A DNA stretch of 6,850 nt from JACCYQ01 sp036675565 (GTDB lineage: Bacteria; Bacteroidota; Bacteroidia; Chitinophagales; Chitinophagaceae), in contig JAKFER010000036.1 of the NCBI GenBank assembly GCA_036675565.1, forward strand, positions 1-6,850, given 5' to 3'. This document shows, piece by piece, positions 6,365 through 6,850 of the stretch (position 1 is its first letter; each line of letters opens with the position of its first letter). Position numbers and translations under genes: made by a program. The notes beneath the pieces were generated by a model. The model searched no databases. It was not told the DNA's origin and saw only the letters and a program-made list of their open reading frames with translations.

Positions 6365-6850
6365 TTATGTATGATGAATCAGGCTTTCTTTCAAAAAAGG
6401 ATGATTCTTTGGAATTAATGGCGCCTTTGCTAAAGCACGGGCAGTAAAAAACATGATCAAACCTACAAATCCAAGTCCTATTCCTAAATCAGCAATCATA
6501 GTTGGTACATGGCTTATGCCTGTTTCAGGATCTTTCATTGGACCCGGGAAAACCATTTGATAAAAATCCAACCAGTGACCAAATAAAATCAGGATACACA
6601 TGAAGGTCAAAGTTCCATAATTTCTTTTAGCACCGCGGCTCATTAATATTAATAATGGAGCCAGGAAGTTGATGATCACTGTTAGCCAGAAGACACCATT
6701 CCATGCACCTTCAACACGTGGTTCAAAATATGCAGTTTCCTCAGGAATGTTGGCATACCAGATCAACATGAATTGAGAGAACCACAGGTAAGTCCAGAAA
6801 ACAGAAAATGCAAATATGAATTTACCCAGGTCGTGCAGATGTTCTTCGTT
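6365..6850 (-). CDS. actF: Alternative complex III subunit ActF, C-terminal part
   Basis: Partial gene: the frame is open to the window edge, giving the last 161 residues of a membrane protein of the quinol:cytochrome c oxidoreductase (ACIII) family, related to NrfD/PsrC. ACIII oxidises menaquinol and replaces the bc1 complex in many Bacteroidota. Four predicted helices lie at about fragment residues 9-32, 51-70, 77-97 and 118-140. The block FSQFMLIWYANIPEET at 24-39, then GHWLDFYQMVFPGP at 91-104, is what I recognise as the ActF/ActC pattern; ActF is preferred over its paralogue ActC because coxB follows directly. An internal ATG at 6769 opens a shorter frame but is not the true start, since the 27 codons before it continue the same conserved helix. 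The stop lies 34 nt before coxB, so ACIII and oxidase are probably co-transcribed. Confidence 0.92.
   Translation of the reverse strand, partial: NEEHLHDLGKFIFAFSVFWTYLWFSQFMLIWYANIPEETAYFEPRVEGAWNGVFWLTVIINFLAPLLILMSRGAKRNYGTLTFMCILILFGHWLDFYQMVFPGPMKDPETGISHVPTMIADLGIGLGFVGLIMFFTARALAKAPLIPKNHPFLKESLIHHT

Overview
The window is a stretch of a respiratory operon from an aerobic member of the Bacteroidota, most likely of the Chitinophagaceae or a close relative. Four things point there: the gene order, the end of an alternative complex III (ACIII) subunit ActF directly before coxB, two subunit III genes in tandem, and the A+T-rich sequence with A-rich leaders in place of clear Shine-Dalgarno sites. 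The family assignment is inference from these traits, not from a database match. Every gene lies on the minus strand, so the operon reads from high to low coordinates.

In reading order: the C-terminal 161 codons of actF (6850-6365, cut by the window edge); coxB, subunit II with the CuA site (6330-5263); coxA, subunit I with the heme a / heme a3-CuB centre (5217-3403); cyoE/ctaB, heme O synthase (3320-2412); a short subunit III (2380-1787); a longer subunit III paralogue (1738-992); a small subunit IV (945-493); an intrinsic terminator-like hairpin (459-426); and the first 138 codons of a SCO1/SenC copper chaperone (414-1, cut by the window edge, GTG start). Gaps between genes are 31-82 nt. 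No stretch over 300 nt lacks a gene, and I see no tRNA, rRNA, insertion sequence or CRISPR.

Together the genes make one electron-transfer module. ACIII oxidises menaquinol and passes electrons to CuA in CoxB. CoxA reduces oxygen and pumps protons. CyoE makes the heme O precursor of heme A, and the SCO protein helps load copper into CuA. All catalytic residues and both proton channels of an A1-type aa3 oxidase can be located in CoxA. CoxB has no C-terminal cytochrome c domain, which fits an oxidase fed by the cytochrome c domains of a neighbouring ACIII.

This is a recognisable system, not a new one. Points worth a second look are the terminator placed 11 nt before the SCO start codon, the His-rich CoxA N-terminus, the Trp-to-Phe and Glu-to-Gln changes around CuA, the two extra N-terminal membrane helices of CoxB, the unequal pair of subunit III proteins, and a 23-codon reading frame overlapping the cyoE start.
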